Shown in pieces: positions 59,901-64,000 of a stretch of 64,000 bases of DNA (position 1 is the first letter of the stretch; each line of letters begins with the position of its first letter). Below the pieces are notes generated by a model, which did not search any database, was not told the origin of the DNA, and worked only from the letters and a program-made list of their open reading frames with translations. Source of the stretch: Parelaphostrongylus tenuis (lineage: Eukaryota; Nematoda; Chromadorea; Rhabditida; Metastrongylidae); NCBI GenBank assembly GCA_019055375.1, contig JAHQIW010006264.1, positions 1 to 64,000 of the forward strand, read 5' to 3'. Position numbers and translations under genes: made by a program.

Positions 59901-61728
59901 ATCTCAATGCGACGTGGAGAATCAATCAAAGGTCGTAGTTCGTACAACTTCGTACATAAGGTATCCATGCAAGGTCGATCAATTGGACTTGGTAGCAACG
60001 ACAGTGGTGATTTCTTTTTCTAACGATTCTAGTGATTTCATTTCATAGCATTGTACTTCGGGGACTTCGTGGCCGAGTGGTTGTGATGCTCGTCGCGCGG
60101 CCAGAGCTTGCTCCCCAGCACTCTCCGATTGTTAACAGGAGCGCCCTATGGAACGCCATAGCTGGGTTATCTTCAAACTTACAAGGAGACGTGCTGAGCG
60201 GGTATTCTACGACGTACAAGGAAGACGAAAAGACGAGTTGAATGCTAGATGTGCTGGGATCTGCGCACTGAAGAAAAATTGTGAATACGAGTCAATAAGG
60301 TGCCAAAAGTATTGTATTTCACTATTTCTTTCTTATTGCCTTAGGCTTGCCATAGGACCAAGGAGATCTTTAGTTTCACGTAAATGGTGTAAAAATGTCA
60401 TCAATGGGTACGGTTTTTTGTAAAATGAGAGTATTTATGTGACCTAAACTGAACTTTTGAGATCTGGTTCGTCTGCGGTTGGCTTATAAGTCCAATCTCG
60501 CTGATCCTCCAGAGACTTCTTTAAGTAAGTTTTTGTAATATCACTAAATGTTTTCTTCTCTTTCATAAGACTTGTTCTTATTGGAAAAAGTTTATGTGGT
60601 TGGGAGCGTATTTTGAATATACTTTATCGTCATACTTTATCGCTATATATGTAACATCATGAGAACCTGCTGAATAAACGTACAAGTATTGCTGTTCAAC
60701 ATTGGAATTACGTCGTTCCTGTTAGTTTGGCACCAAAGCAATAAACACCAAATCCATTAACCAGAGTAGACCGAATTGCATGATTTCGATATCTTTCAGT
60801 TACGCATTTTCTTGGGAACATTTTGATATACAAATTGAGTATATTTTCTTTGAGATGGAGCAGTCTCGGGATCAAACTCGCTTGCTAGTCATGCCCGAAT
60901 GGCGCTTGGGGGAAACTGCTAGTGAAGCGGCGCGCAAGATTAACGGAGCTTGGGGCGATGATGCGACTGCAGAAAGGACAGCTAGGAAGTGGTTCGTGAA
61001 GTTGAGAGCTGGAGAGAGCAGTCTCGAGGCAGTCGCGCTTGAGCCGTCCACAGGAAGCTCCATTAGGTTTACTTACTAGAATTCTTCCCCTATGCGCCAT
61101 TCGTGCTTGAGTAGCAAGCGAATTTGTTAGCGGCATAGCTTCATCTTAAGGCAAGTACAGGCAAATTGTGCACCAGAATGTTTGCTAAAAATTTGTAATT
61201 GAATGCTATCAAAATCATGAAAGTTCTATCATTTCTGGTTGATCAATTTGGCGTTTATCGCTCTTGTGCCAAAACTTATACAACTTAATGTTTTGAGATG
61301 TTGGAAGATAAAGTCTTACCTTACTCTCATCGGTATGGCTAATAGATAAGCAAGTTGTATATCAAATGGCCTGCTTCAGGTCCGAGTCGAACTGCCGGGA
61401 CATCTGAGAACACCACGAGTCATTTGCGAAGCATTCTGAAAACTACTATCAATACCGAGCTTGATTCTGTGTGAGTTCATATTTCGCACTATGAACTTTT
61501 TGATCATTCTCATTTGATTCTGACGATTTTCTTAGAATACTAAGGCAAAGACTCTCAACCACGCCATCACTGCTCAAGATGCTTATAAAATGATTTTTTT
61601 TTCAGGAAGAAGGACCTCAGTCATGAACATTTGGATGCAATGAAAGTTGAAGACTTAGTAGATATGTTGTTGGAAACAAATGTACTCGAAGAGCAGGCGT
61701 CAATTGTCCATTATCTTTGGATAAACTA
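47996..61728 (+). CDS. Phosphorylase kinase regulatory subunit, second inverted copy, frame-disrupted and partial
   Basis: Mirror of the left gene. Exons: 47996-48119, 48190-48316, 50067-50151, 50507-50589, 50673-50765, 50879-51006, 52799-52957, 54076-54229, 54296-54417, 55883-56016, 57894-58026, 58129-58246, 58307-58465, 59465-59568, 59641-59708, 60462-60524, 61380-61470, 61606-61728. Splice sites match the left copy. Three exons are out of frame. 50879-51006 has lost one base in the CCC before AGGGAG. 54076-54229 has gained one C (TTTTCCTC against TTTTCTC). 58307-58465 has a gained C, then a lost G, with a stop between them. The C-terminal exons, if present, lie past the window. It is either a pseudogene, a lower-quality haplotype sequence, or an assembly product. 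Type CDS is used because most exons are open. Confidence 0.75.
48583..48904 (-). pseudogene. RTE C-terminal fragment, mirror copy
   Basis: Same open frame and protein as 42179-42484, on the minus strand. The sequence is virtually unchanged between the arms. Confidence 0.85.
51260..51720. repeat. Inverted SINE pair, mirror copy
   Basis: Minus copy at about 51260-51440 (box B GGGTTCAACTCCCG) and plus copy at 51560-51720 (TGGTGTAGTGGTAGCGGGCG; tail ctcaattctcttaag). More diverged from the left-arm pair than the neighbouring exons are. Confidence 0.7.
53498..53907 (-). mobile_element. Mariner MITE, present only in the right arm
   Basis: 410 bp with terminal inverted repeats of about 30 bp (GGTTGAGGAGAAAGTTTCCGG against the complement of the other end, one mismatch) flanked by TA at 53496-53497 and 53908-53909. 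The minus strand retains a mariner N-terminal piece ([20 protein letters not shown], then [13 protein letters not shown]). The left arm (about 37600) has no insertion. It is therefore a clean presence/absence difference between the arms. Confidence 0.85.
60057..60250 (+). repeat. Dispersed repeat C
   Basis: Begins cttcgtggccgagtggtt and runs through cctatggaacgccatagctgg to ttctacgacgtacaagg. Similar to 14330-14530. It lies in an intron of the second kinase-subunit copy. Confidence 0.55.
60726..61273 (+). mobile_element. Mariner-derived element, mirror of 30411-30958
   Basis: Same inverted ends and same intact 99-codon N-terminal transposase frame (60780-61079). Identical protein in both arms. 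Confidence 0.8.
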
Positions 61729-62264
61729 GTAAGTCCACTGCGTCCAATATGTGTTTGCGCTTTATTTCCTGAGTTTTTTTTTTTGTCTTAGATCGAGGAA
61801 AAGACTTTAAACTTCTCCTGTTCATCTTTTCTTAGCCTTTCACTATTCTTTCTCAGGCATACCTTCTACTTTCAGCTCACTCGTGTTGTCTGCAGTCAAA
61901 CTATTGTTGGCATTTTATTAGTTCTTCGCAGAACTTTTTTTCCTTTGTAGAACCATGCAGTACTATTCCGTTATCTGGAAGCATTTTTCAAACAACTTTT
62001 TTGTTGGACAGAGGCTTCCCTTTGAAAAGATAGTAACCATTCTTCAGACTCAAATCAAATGTACTTTATTCCAATGAGGCCATCCTGACATTGCTGTAGT
62101 AGTAGAAATAAAATTTCGTTTCGCTTGCGATGCACGTTATCGCGTTTATATTTCGCTGGATAGAGCTCTTTCGCCTAACAGCTGCTAATCATTGATGGCG
62201 TAGGTCACGGCAGTTTCAGAACTTTTTTTGTTTTGGTAAAGGGTCTCCCACAACGCTGTAGCGG

Positions 62265-62995
62265 AGAGTAGATTTATTTTTCACACGCGCGGGACAAAGC
62301 TCTTTTTTCATACTGTTGGTGAAGATTTGCTAGCGTAAGTTTGACGATTCCAGTGCTATGTTGTTTTCTGAAAAGACCGTTTTGATACACTGTAGCAGGG
62401 AAGATAAGATGGGCTTCAAACACCGTGCATTGCTTGTCGGCTGCTGCGTGTGGTGGCTGTGGATCAGTAGCACGATCAATTGACCACACAGGCGCGGTTC
62501 ACATGTGGAATGAGATTCTTTGTTCTTGAGTTTGAGATCTTATTCCGCTCTGGCAAGAAAAAAAAACTTCAGATAAAACGTATGACTCTGTTACTTGAAA
62601 ATTTCCTCTACAGCTTCGTACTCTTTTCGTGCTTGCAGCGAAATGTAAGTGTGATAATAATAAGAGCGCGGGTGCGTATGTACCATATTTCTATTTTGAT
62701 CGCAAAGGCTGTAGCAAGCCTTTTCAAAAACAAGTACATTTATGGATTCGCAATGATTCAAGCTCTCGAATGATCACCGACAGTCTAATTGAATTTCTTC
62801 GTTCAACAAAAAAGACATCTTCACAGAATCCTTTCCGATAACGGAATTTTACCATCTGAGCGTTTGTTCCTTCTTTCTCACTGGTTGGAAAACCGTTGTA
62901 GTAGCATACCTTCTAGTACGAAAGAGTGAGCGTGAAGATTGCAGAAGTTATCATCAGCCTGACCTAAAGACAGGGCAATAAGAAATTGTTGTAAG
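62265..62995. repeat. Module B array, mirror copy
   Basis: Mirror of 28690-29420, with several small indels (for example tctttgttcttgagtttgagatc against the left arm's tctttttattgaggttgagatc). Confidence 0.5.
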
Positions 62996-63413
62996 CGTAC
63001 ACAAAGTCACATTTGTCATCTGCTGTTCACAGTCTCGCGATATCGCGTATTTTCGGTTTCATTGCGAATTAGGCGATATATTTTTTCACAGTGCTCACCA
63101 TCGCCACTCGGGCAATCCTTATTCAACCCTACTTTTTTGTTGGGAGTTATATTTTCTAATTAGGTTTCTCTACCTTTTCAGGAGATTTTCTTTTCTATCC
63201 TAACTATGCTCCAAGCTCTTCCATACACTCTTCCGTTTTTGTGCATGAAAACTTCGTGTGATAAGAAAACACTCGTTTTCTATGCAAATGTATGCTGACA
63301 GTATTTGATGAAGTTATATCAGTTGTGAAAGAGGGAATTCATGTTAGTTTTTTGATTATTATGACCTCTGATCATTTGCCAAGCTCAGAACTCATATCGC
63401 CTGTATCACTTGT

Positions 63414-64000
63414 TTTGTCGATCGTTACTTGATTTTAGCGGATATCACTTAAAATTTCTTTTTTTTTCCTGTCGCATGCAAGGATAGGCTGCTGCGTTCC
63501 TTTCTATTTAGGAATTCTCTGTGTGCCATACCTTTCTGTTAGGCTTTCGTTGGGAAATCGGACCATTGGGTCGATGGTCATCCTGTGGTGGGTTTGACAT
63601 CTCGGGAATTGCACCGAACTTCTCTCCTCTATCGGTTACCGTCAAAGCGCAGTGCATTTTTTGCCCAACTTTCTTTGATAGCTAGCCGTGTAGAACGGCA
63701 TCTTCAAACTTGGAATGGTGACGTAGGTCAAAACTCTGAATCATCTTTGCATTGCGATATACAAGATACTCTAAGCATCGACCTTCCGGCTGCGCTTCAC
63801 AAGATCTTCATCTTCCTTACGTTCTGACCACTTTCTCATGCAATGCTAAGGCAGGATAACCGATGAGCCGAGCAGGTACACGACGTTGAATGTTTTGTTT
63901 TCGCTTTATTACATCCTTGGTGCTCTTAAACGCTTCCCGAGCCGCTTGTTTCCTCCTGCTCAACTCTGAGATAGGTCGTTCCATCGTATTGACCTCGCGA
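63414..64000 (-). pseudogene. RTE relic, mirror copy, cut by the window end
   Basis: Mirror of 27673-28265. It ends at the SRRKQAA/NTMND block, exactly at the window edge. Confidence 0.75.

Larger units (their letters stand above)
45542..64000. repeat. Right arm of inverted repeat 2
   Basis: Starts atctgcacttcaaatggtg, the exact reverse complement of the sequence ending at 45540, so the spacer is the single base at 45541. It extends to the window edge. Relative to the left arm it has a 410-bp MITE (53498), about 65 extra bases near 55085 and a replaced block at about 56790-57090, plus many substitutions. It lacks the GA tract. Confidence 0.95.

Noticed and set aside
60148..60423. 91-codon frame in the intron of the second copy, considered as the missing mid-protein exon
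   Set aside because: Overlaps dispersed repeat C, which also occurs at 14330; no RCGDEVARYLDHLL-like block.

Overview
The window is eukaryotic nuclear DNA and most resembles a strongylid (hookworm-like) nematode. It is AT-rich. Its protein-coding content is one conserved gene cut into many short exons by GT-AG introns with worm-style TTTTCAG acceptors. The rest is mostly decayed transposons of families common in nematodes: Penelope-like, RTE, mariner, tRNA-derived SINEs and MITEs. The species call is an inference.

Layout. (1) Positions 1-12358 form a large inverted repeat: arms 1-5840 and 7383-12358 around a 1.5 kb RTE-bearing spacer. Each arm carries a tRNA-Lys(CUU) gene, a Penelope-like element with a GIY-YIG domain, and a MITE; a mariner relic is intact only in the left arm. 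(2) 12359-21284 is gene-poor and holds tRNA-derived SINE copies, a 195-bp hairpin, a mariner scrap, and an LTR-retrotransposon remnant (18712-20530) with tRNA-Gly primer-binding sites and a complete antisense tRNA-Gly. (3) 21285-43087, minus strand, is a nearly complete gene for a phosphorylase kinase regulatory subunit (alpha-like, KPBA family), with about 28 exons recovered. (4) 27673-64000 is a second, larger inverted repeat whose arms meet at 45541 with a one-base spacer. It produces a second, divergently oriented copy of the kinase-subunit gene on the plus strand (47996-61728 and presumably beyond the window). That copy carries single-base frame breaks in three exons that are intact in the left copy.

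The arms of both inverted repeats are near-identical in some stretches and clearly diverged in others. They also differ by whole transposon insertions or deletions: a 410-bp mariner MITE only in the right arm at 53498, a swapped block at 34.6/56.9 kb, and an internal deletion at 10.95 kb. This is more than read noise, but it fits either a true inverted duplication or two haplotypes joined head-to-head during assembly. Neither kinase copy shows its first coding exon, although the palindrome centre lies only about 2.5 kb upstream of the first visible exon on each side. That makes the junction itself the main point to check.

Phosphorylase kinase regulatory subunits sit in the cytosolic (alpha beta gamma delta)4 holoenzyme, hold the catalytic gamma subunit in check, and pass on phosphorylation and calcium signals to switch on glycogen breakdown. 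No other protein-coding gene of the host could be supported.
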